From positions 31,413,053-31,477,052 of the forward strand of contig CM060732.1 in the NCBI GenBank assembly GCA_030704615.1: 64,000 nucleotides of DNA. The letters are read 5' to 3'. How positions within the stretch are numbered: position 1 is the stretch's first letter; each line of letters begins with the position of its first letter. A model generated the notes under the pieces. It did not search any database, was not told where the DNA came from, and saw only the letters and a list, made by a program, of their open reading frames with translations. Source of the DNA: Takakia lepidozioides. Taxonomy: Eukaryota > Streptophyta > Takakiopsida > Takakiales > Takakiaceae. A program made the translations under genes and the position numbers. This document shows, one piece after another, positions 22,215-33,187 of this stretch.

Positions 22215-22870
22215 ATGAGTGTTGCCCTCACGACACCGGACTCGCTTGCGAGCGGACTTGCTCGACCAGACTGAGGTCGCAGCAGACTCGCGCACGTGTG
22301 TCTTGCAGTGGACTGGTTGTGAACAGTCCCCTCCGGTGGACTCGTTTGCGAGCGGACTTGCTCGACCAGACTGAGGTCGCAGCAGACTCGGGCACGTGTG
22401 TCTTGCAACGGACTGCTTGCGAACAGTCCCCTCCGGCGGATTCGCCTGCGAGCGGACTTGCTCCACCAGACTGAGGTCGTAGCAAACTCGTGCACGTGTG
22501 TCTTGCAGCGGACTGCTTGCGAACAGTCCCCTCTGGCGGACTTGCCTGCGAGCGGACTTGCTCGACCAGACTGAGGTCGCAACAGACTGGCGCACGTGTG
22601 TCTTGCAGCGGACTGCTTGCGAACAGTCCCCTCCGGCGGACCCGCCTGCCAGTGGACTTGCTCGACCAGACTGAGGTCGCAACAGATTCGTGCACGTGTG
22701 TCTTGCAGCAGACTGCTTGCGAACAGTCTCCTCCGGCGGACTTGCCTGCCAGCGGACTTGCTTGACCAGACTGAGGTCGTAGCAGACTGGCGCACGTGAG
22801 TCTTGCAGCGGACTGCTTGCGAACAGTCCCCTCCGGCGGACTGGCCTGCCAGCGGACTTGCCCTTAGGAG
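22215..22870. repeat. Tandem array with a 100-bp period
   Basis: The marker AGCGGACTTG starts at 22251, 22351, 22451, 22551, 22651 (one change), 22751 and 22851, exactly 100 bases apart each time. Each unit also carries GACCAGACTGAGGTCG, CACGTGTGTCTTGCAG and GAACAGTCCCCTCC. About 6.5 units are present with a few percent divergence. Because 100 is not a multiple of three, successive units are read in rotating frames, yet the minus-strand frames stay open through most of the array. The core motif resembles the CAGACTG repeats elsewhere in this MULE. Confidence 0.95.
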
Positions 22871-22879
22871 ACCGGCAGC

Positions 22880-23110
22880 AGACTTACCCAGATGTTGCTG
22901 GCAACACACCCGAGCAGACTGACCTTGCAGCATACTTGCGCAAGTGAGTTTTCCAACGGACTTCGCTAGAGGACATTATCAGCGGACTGGTTTGCCAGCA
23001 GACTTGCAGAAATGAATGGTCCGGACTTGCAGCCATGACTGCGTTGTATGGCAGGGGACTTGCCAAAGAGACAGACAATGGACGCAGACGACGGACTTGC
23101 ACGCAAGTGT
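22880..23110. repeat. Degenerate GCGGACTTGC repeats beside the array
   Basis: Irregular copies of GCGGACTTGC/GCAGACTTGC spaced 20-40 bases apart continue past the 100-bp array up to the exon boundary near 23138. They look like unexpanded or decayed relatives of the array monomer, probably within a transposase intron. Confidence 0.6.
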
Positions 23111-24259
23111 ACAGGAGGGTACGTGAAACTTACGTAATGGCATTTATTTCGGCGTCGACATCATCCACAATGAAGGCATTGGGTCGCCAGTCCGGCAATT
23201 CTGCGAGGAGAGAGTCCCGCAAGGCTGCTATCCACGGCACTAGGTCTGTTGTCCGCTCACGCGCGCATATGATATACGCAACTGGTATACCGTTAAGCCA
23301 CTCGTCGAAGACCATCAACGTGTACAATGGGAACTGTTCAAATGCAGAATGTCAGCTGCTGCCAGTGTGCGTACATCCACTACTTCTGCAAGTGGATAAA
23401 TTGTGAAAGGGATGAAGAGTACCTTGTGGTGATTTGTTCCGAAGGTTGCGGGCATGGCCTAATTGAAGCATTCGCTTCTTCTGCCACTCAGTCTGTATGC
23501 CGATTGTGAATGTTAAGTCGCCATCGTAGTGCTTGAATGTTGGCGCCAATTTCTCCTCTTGATAGAAGAAGACCGATTTCGGGTTCTGGTCTTTCCACAT
23601 GCGGACACTCTCCGCATCGTTGGCATGTTTTTTGAACGTTTGCCACGCCCGTTTCCCGGCCAGGTTGCACAAAATCCTGCTCTAGCAAAAAATCGTTCCG
23701 TGTCCATGCATCCCTCAACCCGGTGTTGTTCATGACGTGCTCTTTATGTTCCATCATGATTTGGGCGACTGATAGGCCTCGGCACAGACACTCCATGACC
23801 CATGCTTTCATATGCAATCAGACTACAAAAGGACGATGAGGATGGAGCACACATGATACTGTTCAGAGAACTGCTGGCTCTCGGCTCTTTTAGCATGCCG
23901 GGTTGCACTTTAGTATGGACATTCACCCAAAACTGAGTGGGGTAGTCCACCAAACTCTCCTCTCCAAGGAGAAAGTCATCAACTCTATCCCACGGTATGC
24001 AGGCCTTCAGAACATTCTGTCTGGCACCCATATAACCATATTGCGTGTCTCTCTTCCATTGGAGGTCCTTCGTGTTGAAGGGTCCTGGTTTGGGTGTTTG
24101 CAGACTTTGTTGAAGAGGCCGTATAATCCAGCATCCCGTTTTTAGTATATCATCACCTTCTGCTTCCACGTCCATGCCCTGTACAGTACAGAGGACGCGC
24201 TTCAGAACCTGCAAGAAACGCGCCACAGTACACTGGACACGATGGACAACGTGCAAGGA

Positions 24260-25660
24260 GCATCAGTGCGCACGTTCGCGGCTGCTGGCAAGTGGCAGGC
24301 GGCTTAGAATTCATGCCCCAAAAATGGAGGGCTCAGATGGCATTTGCGAACGGAAGATCCAGATGCGGCATCATCAGTGGACTGGAGGAAAGCGGACTCA
24401 TGGGCGGCGGACTGGCGGGCAGACTGTTGGCCAGGACAAGCATGGATGGCGCGGATGGGTTTCTTAGAATGGACGATCCAGATCCTTCGGCCGGCGCGGA
24501 CTGGCAGACTGGGGGGCAACAGACGGGTACAGCGGACTGTTGGGTGGACTTGCAGGGACTGGCACAGCGGACTGGCGTGCAGACTGGCGGTTTGGCGGAC
24601 TGAGGGGAACTGGACTCACGGGCAGCGGACTGGCCGCGCCGGACTGGGGGCGCGGCGGAGCGCGGGCGGGGCTGCCGCGGGTGCGGCTGGTGGGGCCGTG
24701 GCAGCAGGTGGGCGACCGCGCGCAGCGGCGGGCAGGGGGTCCGGGTGGGGGGAGCCGGGCGTCCGTGCGTGGGGCCCACCGGTCAGCTCGCGCGTGCGCC
24801 ATAACGTCCCAATTATTGTAAAAGAAATTGTGAACGCCAAAGCAAGCATAAATTATGGTGTCACTTCACCGGGCCAAGGGCTAGGCCACCCTTCTGAGAA
24901 GGAATGTGGACACCTTTATGACATCCAACATGGGGGTTCAACTCACAACCACTAGTGTGGCCACTAGGCTATGGCATGTTTCTCATCTAACAAATAGTAT
25001 CCAATGTAATGTGATTTCTAGGAAGATGGAAGTTCTAGATAGTCTTAGAGAGTGGCCACTGCAGGTCTGCATTCCTTGGTACAAATAATGGAGTTTAGCC
25101 AAGAGTTTCCCTTCGTGGATGTAAAAGGCCTCCTGTCATTGTTAGCGCAACAATTTGTCTAAACCTTGTCATCCGTGAACTCAGTTTTCGTCCGGAGGAG
25201 ACCCTCTTATCCATACTATGCATAGGTAGATAAAATCTCCCAACGTTTCTAGGGGAAGGAATTGAGTTTCTCTTCAATGAGCTTCGTGCACTAGAAGTTG
25301 GACATAGACTTCGGAGGGACCCCATTGGCATCCGAAGACGAGCTTTCCGTCATTGTCCATTCATTCAACTAAATTTCATACACATATGAACACACAAATT
25401 TTGGTTCTTGCATGATTTGCCCTTCCTTGGCAACTGCAATCCTAAGTACAAGTCACAAAGGGTTTGCACATTAAACAATAACAGGGTTGCAACTTCGAAC
25501 AAAAACATGTCAGTAGTCTCTAACATGGCGTCCCTAGAAAGATGTAGTCGCCCAAGGAACATTCGGCGACTTGTCCCAAAAATGCTGTCTTAACGGATAT
25601 TGTACATTCAACCAGTTTCCTTTGAACCGCCTTCACAGGTAGGCACATGCTCCCTACAGT
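24260..25660. other. GC-rich MULE edge, then non-coding DNA
   Basis: The stretch 24.35-24.62 kb again repeats GGACTGGC-type motifs. From 24.62 to 24.79 kb the sequence is extremely GC-rich and contains many GCGGGC units, possibly the MULE terminal region. After about 24.8 kb composition drops to the AT level of the gene space on the right. I see no gene between there and 25660. A minus frame at 25095-25331 has no recognisable domain. Confidence 0.5.
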
Positions 25661-28600
25661 CTAGATAGCCATATGTTCCTCGGAGTCCTCATCAGACTCA
25701 GCTTCAGCTGCCTCATTCCCATCTTTCTCCAGCTGAGCAGCCAGAGTTGATTTGCTGTTACTGGATGTTCTGCTTGCTCCAAAGAGTGCGGAGGGCAGCG
25801 CAATTTTGGAAATCAAAAGCCCAATTGTGATAGATAATCCGACAACCATCATTTTGAAAACAAATCCCATACCTGAGAGAACATCGTCCTCAAGTATAGC
25901 CTCCACCCCTTGGACTCCAATTCCCCCAGGAACCAGTAGAAGGATGCCGGACAGGACCATTACCAAGGGAAGATCCCCTGTGAATCGTGAGTATGTGGTC
26001 CCTGTGATGATACCACCAACTCAGAAAATGTTTTAACTAACAGCTTTTAGTCAGATAGGTTCTTTAGTGATTGAGCCCAACACCTATTGCCAGGCCACTC
26101 GAAGTATACTTGCAGTGTTCCTACAACACTTTGCTCACGTAGTCTCTCACCCCTCTAAAATACCACCCTGCAAATTCCCCCGAGTGTGGGTATCCCAAAA
26201 CAAATAAAGGACAGCTCATTTACATATGCACAGATTAAGAAAAGACAAGGCAGATGAGCTGAAGTGAAATAGCAGAAACTGCTGTGATTTCATCATGTCT
26301 CAATGTCCTCAGGGTCCATTTCAGATGACTAAGTGCAGGAGACTGCTTCTGTAGGAAGATGCAAAGGGTACACAATGCAGTACTCTGGGTGTACAAATTG
26401 GTTACACTAGCTACACAAGTTGATAAGATGAGAGAAACAATAAGATGAAGCTTTGGGTTTCATGACATTTAGTGTTATAAATATTTTTGTGCAAACTTAA
26501 TACTCGGAGTTGCTTTGGTTGGGGTCACTCCTGAAAAATAAACCATGATTTGGTACAGCCAGTTCTGGATTTGTATTTGTTCCATTTTCATGTGTTCATC
26601 ACATATGAATTTGCTTGCAATGCACAGGAATCACAAAGTACGGCAAGTAGGGGAGTACACACCAGTCATCCCCACAGCAAAGGCAGCAAAGACTGTGGAT
26701 GCACTTGTGGAAAGGCGATGACTGAGCACTGTTGATACAACAAACCCAACGAACGATGACAGTGCCATGCCTGGCCATTGGTCTAGCCGAGCATTTAGTA
26801 GCACATTTGTGGAAAAGGTGTAACCGCTGAACCTGTTCCATAGATCAGAAGCAGTTTAATTGATAAATGTAATTGACACTAACTTTTTGAGCAGATAGTG
26901 AATTAGTGCTGGAATGGCAGACTCCATTTATATGTACTGGTTTCCTTACAGTTACAGGTCCAACAAGAGCTGTCTACTCTGACCTTACCACACAGCGATT
27001 GGATGCTTTCCCTCTCAAGTCTCATGACCATCCTTCTAACTTCTGCGAGAGAACTTTAGGCTGTTTAAAGTTCAACAGGAACCAGTCTAAATTAGTTAGA
27101 CCTAAGAGATGGCGCTGCAACCATTGGTCCCCAGGAAAGTTGCAAACACTGTGACAAATCATGGCTCAACTTTTGCCACTACCTTGCCATGCAATGTTGC
27201 AGACTTCCAGCACACAGCAGGATTGAGAAATGAATAGGTTCTCCAAAAGTAGCTTAGCCAACATCCTGACAAGGTGAAAAGCTCAGAAGTCTTACAATAT
27301 CAAGTTGAACCAAATTGAGACATTCGGGGGTGGGCATGCCACTGGCTTCGGGGCCCACCACACAATATTCTGTCCCATCGCAAGGCCAAAGCCGAGCTGC
27401 AGTGCTGAAAAGAGGGCATACATGATCCGGGATGTCCCCGTTACGTGTGATTTAGCTACCATCTCACTCACCCCCAGTGTCAGTGACATGCCTGCCCCAT
27501 CTCCCAAGCATATTGATGACTGTCAGCATATGGACCTGCCTTGTACATCAAGGCTTTAACTGTTTTAAGGGAATCAAGTAGGTAAGAGATGTTGCAACAA
27601 TCATCAATGAACCCCCATCTTGCTGAGGTAAACTATGGGACACCACAAAGGCGAGAGTTAAACATTGCCAACACTAAGATGCTCTCACACTCTGGGTGCA
27701 AAGACTAAAGAGAGAGAGTAAAGAGAAGTTGTCAGCCTATTGTGACTAATCTTCTCTGGTCAGTTCTGGCAAAGGGAAAAGGGGAGACTGCATGGTGGAA
27801 TATATCATCAAAGATATGTCTATCCTGAACAGCACTATGGTATAGATACTGTACAGGAGCCCATAGCATAGGTGCAAACATCTTCTCTTTGGATGCATGT
27901 CATCATCTAAATAGTACAAATGAGGAATGGCAAGCATGAACATTCCCTTGTGGCTTGGTGCAGTCTCGCACTAAAGAATTCTAGTCGAGAACCAGTAGTA
28001 AAAATTATTGCTTCCAGTAGGGGAGAGAATTATACCTGGAAGGAGCTCCACAAGTGATGAAAGTGCCAAGGAGAAGTAACAGAGATTGAACATTTTGAGA
28101 TGCACCGAGAGCACCCGTGACAAAAAGGAGACTACAAATGCAGAGCTAAACTCCAAGACACTTGCAAAGAGAGAAGACTTGGACGCAATGATGTCAAGCA
28201 CCCCAACAGCAAAACCAAGCAAAAGGGAGAAGGCACCATCCCACAGATTGCCTGCTCCACCCCACAGCCATTTCGAGGGTGAGATTTGGTTTGACCACAT
28301 GCAGAAGGTAAGTGTGTTATACGCAATGCAATTTATGCTGGCGAATATATGCATGTTGTTTTCGGGTAGTGTACATGTGACACAATTTAAAGATATAATT
28401 CCTCTCTGTATTGCTTTTTTTATCTCAGTGCAATGTACTACATGCTGCCTTGGGGATGTAGTACGACACTGCATTAAGGCCTACAATATAGTATCTCATT
28501 TAGTATGTTTGAAAGAGGTCAGTACAGTGATAAAGTAGAACTATATTAGAAGGTCCAAACCTTTATGGTGTTCACAGCAAGTCTGTTCCCAAAAGTAGTA

Positions 28601-30520
28601 CAAGCCCATTGTGCGGCTACAGATGAACATGTTGAATTCCTTGTAACAACTGCATATGCTGTGAGACACTTCTTTGCCGGAAACAGACAGGAAGAAATGA
28701 AATGAAATGGTGCTTTATAACCTCCGCGGAAAGCGCATAGAGAAAAGGAGAGAACAGGCTCCTTTGCTGAAAGAAAGAGAGAAGGGGAGTGTCATCTCAA
28801 AGCTCTTCATGTTTCTCACCATCAAAAAAGAGAAGGGCAGCCATAGACGCAGACAATGAAAAGCTGAAAAGACGCCACCACTTCCCAAACTCAGGAGGTG
28901 TTGTGGCAATAGCCTTGAGATGCCAGTAGGCCAACAACACAGGAGCTCCTTCCTTGCCCACTCGGTTTGCAAGCTCATCAGTACGCCCCAGTTTATCCAC
29001 ATCCAGTTCGCTGTCCACTGTCAACACATGGATATCTTTCCTGTCCCTATACCCAAATAACTTGAAGAGTATATCAATCGAAAGATATATGTTAACTACC
29101 CTCTTGAAATATTCTAGGGGCTTATGGATGGGTACCTCCCCACCTTCCGTTATAATTCCTCATTTGTAAGCTTTACAGCCAGACTACACCAATCACACAT
29201 GACCTGGAAAACCCCTACGATTAGGGCACATCACATGGATGATACATCGATAGGGCAGAATGGAAGGAGAATGGAGAGTTGAAAGAAATCTAAGCAGAGA
29301 TTGACCATTTCAAGCTCCATAGGACGTCAACAATGTTCCGTATTTGAAGCAATGCCCACCTGACCTCCGCACCTGCTAGAATCGCTTATGTATGAATCTC
29401 TCTCTCTCTTGCCTTTTCCCTTCCAATGTCTGCTTGATTCTTTCTCTCTTCCAATATCCTTAGAGATGCCCTCAGGATCAGCCTCAGGAACCCTGAACAT
29501 TTGACAAATGAATCGTTACAACAACGGTAGTTTCCTAGCAATAACAGTACATTGTTCTTTGACACATGTGGTGAAGGCAGTCTTTTAGCTGACTGGAAGG
29601 GTGAAGACACATGATGCCTTCTCGTGACTCTTGATCATGTTCAGCTAAGGAATCAACCTCGTATTCCTTGGCCTTGCTGCAATCCAGGTGCATTTCACTG
29701 TGAGTGTTTTTGTTGTTGACTCATAAACTCACTAAACAGACATGCGTCATGGTAGAGCATTTCGTCATTGACTGTCCCTCCCCAGAGTGAAAAAGTAGAT
29801 CAGGGAGACTGTACAAAAGGTTATTAACTACCTCTGTGCTGTAACACACAACAGAAAGCAATATTGAGTTACAGGATGATACCTGGTTGGATCATCATTA
29901 CTGCGGAATGACAGAAGAATAAGGGATGGGAACACAGCTATGCTTGTCTCAACATCCAGGCGATCAGCTGCTTTGTCAATCAAATACTCAGTTCTTGCTG
30001 CTGAGCTCCCATACGAGTGGAGAGCAACAGCAAGCCGCAGCAAAAAGCGTCGCCGGAGAGCGGGGTGTCCCTTCCCTTCATGCTTCCCTTGCAAGCGCCG
30101 CACTGCCACACAGAGCTGGTTCAGCTAACAATATTGTAATTGAGGTCAAGCACAGGGTGCTGACCTGTGGAAAGATGATTGGGCCTCCCACAGACATAAT
30201 AAATTTCCTTCTTTTCCTCACTACATTATATGCCTCCAAGATATATGCAGAAAGAAAGAAAAGTAAGGGTAGAGATGCACTAGAACACACAACTGGTTGT
30301 GCCCCAAAAACCTGAGGTTTCCGCTTATAAGCTTTTATGTAACCAGATTCTGACCCCTATGCCATGCTGAAATAAAGAAGATAAGAATAGACTCACAAAT
30401 CTCAGTCTCACTGACAGTTCTGTGAGGGCATAGGAGCTGGTTCTGTCCATCGTATGAATCACCATCATCATGATATGAGCTTGAGGGAGTCTTCTTTGCT
30501 TTATGGTCATCACCACTCAT
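25661..30520 (-). CDS. ThrE-family (DUF1212) transporter-like membrane protein
   Basis: Exons on the minus strand join with matching phases: 30115-29883 (RRFLLRLAVALHSYGSSAAR, FPSLILLSF), 29040-28820, 28251-28036, 27491-27296, 26832-26663 and 26019-25661 (stop at 25661). The N-terminal domain matches the soluble ThrE/DUF1212 half, whose family carries a conserved HxYGxxxxR motif. The rest gives about ten hydrophobic segments, including GVLDIIASK, LLPGMSLTLGVSEM and VMVLSGILLLVPGGIG, the last being the ThrE C-terminal signature. Bacterial members export threonine/serine; yeast Prm10 and plant members are poorly characterised. A likely first coding exon is at 30520-30397 (or starts further upstream), but its donor phase does not fit cleanly with exon 2, so the N-terminus is unsettled. 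Predicted length is about 500 residues, with an acidic C-terminal tail. Confidence 0.85.
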
Positions 30521-31073
30521 CTGGCCTGCGCACTCTAAGAGGCTTTCTTTGATCTCTAAAGGTGTTTCGCAGCTGTCGTCTCTTCTCCTTCACCACTTCA
30601 GCTCGACATCCAGTATATGAAGCTTTCAATGCACCAGTGCTTGGATTCCTTCAAACAGAAAGAGTATCTTCTGGCCAGAGCAACAGGTTTGAAAAAAATC
30701 ACGATAAACAGATGAACCATTTTCTACAGCCTTTTCTCATGGTCTGACAGGGCAAGATTGAAGAATCATTTCTTTATCTTGGAACGTCTGTCAATTCATA
30801 CCAAGGTCTGAAAGTCTTTTGCAAGCATCTGTGATCACAATGTCCTCCATTCATACCTGTGGGTGTCTGCAAGCTTGTTTAAGACAAGTAAAATTATATT
30901 CACATACTATCTATACTCAGGTTGGGGAAGTGGGTTTCTCCTTGGTCCAACTTGTCTGAGATTGAGAAGATATTGGTCAAGAAAACAGAGTTTTTGTAGC
31001 TTCAAGCTACAGCAGTACATTGCTATTGACAGCAGACAATCCATCAAGCACAAAAAACAAGGTACATGCCTAC

Positions 31074-31231
31074 ATAGTCATAGACAACCCCCTTGAACTC
31101 GGAGCGAATGGTATCATCTTTAACATACAGGACATGGATGTGAGAAACACCTGACTGCACCTCAACTCTAACACGGCTGCTTCCCTTGGCCAGGAGAGAA
31201 GGCACAGAAAGCAGGAACATACGGTTGTATA
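31074..31231 (-). CDS. Single well-bounded exon of an unidentified gene
   Basis: After TTTTCAG at 31232 a frame of 52 codons runs to a donor TAT|GTAGGC at 31074. It includes FLLSVPSLLAKGSSRVRVEV and a SEFKGVVYDY end. The phase is clean and the residue choice protein-like, suggesting a real exon. Possible companions are a frame starting with an ATG near 31784 and a terminal frame at about 30630-30495 ending RVRRPDEW. The latter overlaps the putative first exon of the ThrE-like gene, so only one of the two is right. I do not recognise the family. Confidence 0.35.
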
Positions 31232-31659
31232 CTGAAAATCAAACTGCTGGTATAGTGGAGTCCAAATAGGTGGTAAATCACTGACCATGTGTAAGCAAAG
31301 TGCAGAAAACCTTGAGGAGGTCCCATCACCCTTTGCGCAAATTGAATGCATGATGTCTAGTCATTGATGGCAGGTATGGGTTAAACCTTCTAGAAAGATA
31401 ATAAGCTGGTAATTAGACTGGCCTACAGAAAAAGGACTTTTTAAGCAATTGCAAAAAGTAAAGCTATAAACTGAAGTAGCCCCGGCAACCAAAACCGAGA
31501 CACTTTACAAAAATCTTTGTCTGGCCTACCCCGGATGAGAAAAGATACCGACCAATAAATCAGAGAGACACACATGACAATCCAATATAGGAGATTTTCC
31601 AAGCACCGGTAGCGAGCAAAAAGTTAATGTTTTGAAATCATATGCCATTTCCTGAGATA

Positions 31660-32600
31660 TGGAATTACCTGGATGTCAAGAGATTGGGACGGCTTTAGGG
31701 GAAAGTTCAATTCGATGTATCAACCCAGCAAGCGCCCCTTCACACTCCGCTACCTCCTGGTTGCGAATATAACCCATGTCCAGACTGAAAGATAAACGCA
31801 TGAGAAAGAGCCAATGCGAGAAAGTGATTATCCACGGAACAAGAAGTCAATTTGCTCAAGGAAGAGAAACACACAGCCTGCGTAGCTCGAGGTATCAGTC
31901 CATCAAACTTACACTCCCCCACCTCCTTCCTGGAATTTTCATCAATAAAGAAGATTTCAGGGAAGCCCACTAAGACTATGAATCCCGGGGACAATAACTA
32001 TCTCCTGACCGTAGGCATTCGCACCACACACCCCAAAACGAATGCACGGGCCCACTTTACTCAGCGAATCCATGACCCAAGAAGCAAATTGAATTCTCTC
32101 AAAGACAAAAAAACAGCATGTAACGAAAGAAATTGGACGAAGACATCACATACAATGCAAGCTTGGCAGAAAGCTTAACCACAACTGTTGATGGTTTAAC
32201 CTCGAGCTTGCAGCACGGAGGCCCATTTCTCTCACGCTAACAACAACCCATTCCATTTCATCTCTCACTTGTCGCATACTCCAAATCGCTCACAAAATTG
32301 CTCTCGTCGTCGCACTGCAAATTCGAGAGCGTCTTGCGAGAGACGCTGGCAGGTAGCCGCAGTTAGCAACGTGCCATGTCTGCCACGTGTGCTGGTACCA
32401 AGGTTTGGTTCCAGGCTCGGACCCTTGGGTGGCCACGATCACCACTGGTGGAACATCCTGTGGCCAGGGGTGCCATCCACATAGGTCTGGTAACAGGTTC
32501 GTCATTCACTAAGCTATCTGAATCAGGTTCGAGAAGACTTGGCAAGCCGGGGCCGCCAAAGAATGGCCAGGCCACGTAGATGAACTTCATCCGTTTTGAT
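31660..32600. other. No clear gene
   Basis: Short frames occur on both strands and none chains into a model. A minus frame near 31784-31680 (MGYIRNQEVAECEGALAGLI) reads like the start of a protein but meets a stop just before a good donor (GACATCCAG|GTAATT), so it is either a broken first exon or chance. Confidence 0.3.
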
Positions 32601-32602
32601 GG

Positions 32603-32998
32603 ATGCAGCTACCTTAGTTATCCTCCGTCAGAGCACTTACTTGACCCTGTGCAGGGGGCTATCTTCCTCATCCCAATTTAGGTCAATCCCACCACACGGG
32701 CATCGAAGGCCTTTGTGTTTCTTTCAGAATCTCTCGGTTTTGGATGCACTTGCCTTTCGGTGGGGAGAGAGCAGACTCTTTTCGACGTTTCAGAAACCTG
32801 AAGCAAAACTGAGCTGAGCCACGTGAAGTGTTCTTTGCTGTATCATCTTTTCTTTTGCTTGATCTGTTCAGCTTTCTCACTCTCTAAGACTTTTGAGGAG
32901 AAAGAGGAAGGAAACCTATTTACCTATCCACCTATTTACAGAGCATCCTGCTATATGTGCAGCTCACATGGCTAATGAAGGGATATTGCAGATTACAT
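32603..32998 (+). repeat. Dispersed direct repeat, copy 1
   Basis: About 395 bases are shared with 38211-38622 in the same orientation, at roughly 85% identity with several indels. Invariant blocks include TATCCTCCGTCAGAGCACTT, CTCGGTTTTGGATGCACTTG and GAAGGGATATTGCAGATTAC. No coding frame is shared, and the ends show no obvious TG..CA or inverted repeat. It could be a short non-autonomous element or the ends of a decayed larger one. Confidence 0.9.
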
Positions 32999-33187
32999 AA
33001 TATCCTTTTGAAGGTTCCCATGTAAGGTAATGAAGGCGATAAAGCGTTGTCATGATACACGGAATACTCAGCATGCATCGTGTCTAGATCTGTTCTGCTC
33101 CACACATTGGGTTTTCCTCAGCTCGAGCAATTGTTTGGGCTTCCACATGGCCTGGTGAGTCTGAGAGGTGATGATCTGCCAATGCAG

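Larger units (their letters stand above)
13942..24170 (-). pseudogene. Mutator-type (MULE) transposase, frameshifted and split by the LTR element
   Basis: Read on the minus strand, the N-terminal part (about 24170-23360) contains KHANDAESVRMWKDQNPKSV and GIQTEWQ. The catalytic core follows at 23327-23138 with VFDEWLNGIPVAYI and WRPNAFIVDD, then LCFWHVRRAWVKQ near 22030, NASIEAYHGNLKARL near 21740, and a SWIM zinc finger (CTCPWAMKGNLCKH) near 21400. These features fit MULE transposases with DDE catalysis, C2H2-like and SWIM zinc sites. The last ~66 codons lie at 14141-13942, beyond the retrotransposon, in the same frame. Frame changes near 23690 and near 21960 break the ORF, and a 100-bp repeat array (22.2-22.9 kb) lies between the core exons. 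The gene is dead in this copy unless these are sequence errors. Confidence 0.75.
11243..24800. mobile_element. MULE-type transposon carrying a ULP1-like protease (KI-MULE-like)
   Basis: The region holds a mutator-type transposase on the minus strand and a C48/ULP1-like protease gene on the plus strand, converging near 13.1-13.9 kb. Co-occurrence of a MULE transposase with a ULP-like gene is the known hallmark of Kaonashi (KI) MULEs. Short AGTCTG-rich repeats pervade its introns and spacers, and a 100-bp array lies in the transposase part. The limits are estimates: the left side abuts the CACTA right end, and the right side is placed at the end of a GC-rich tract near 24.79 kb. I could not find terminal inverted repeats or a 9-bp target duplication by eye. 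An LTR retrotransposon has split the transposase gene. Confidence 0.6.

Noticed and set aside
22490-22799. Plus-strand ORFs of 67-91 codons through the 100-bp array
   Set aside because: They are repeats of the same monomer in rotating frames without start context, so they are by-products of the array.
22215-22870. CRISPR-like or satellite centromere array
   Set aside because: There are no alternating repeat/spacer units, the monomer repeats fully at 100 bases, only 6-7 units exist, and it lies within a transposon. CRISPR does not occur in plant nuclear DNA.
25095-25331. Minus-strand ORF as a Ty1/copia fragment
   Set aside because: No motif of integrase or reverse transcriptase can be seen; the resemblance was only impressionistic.
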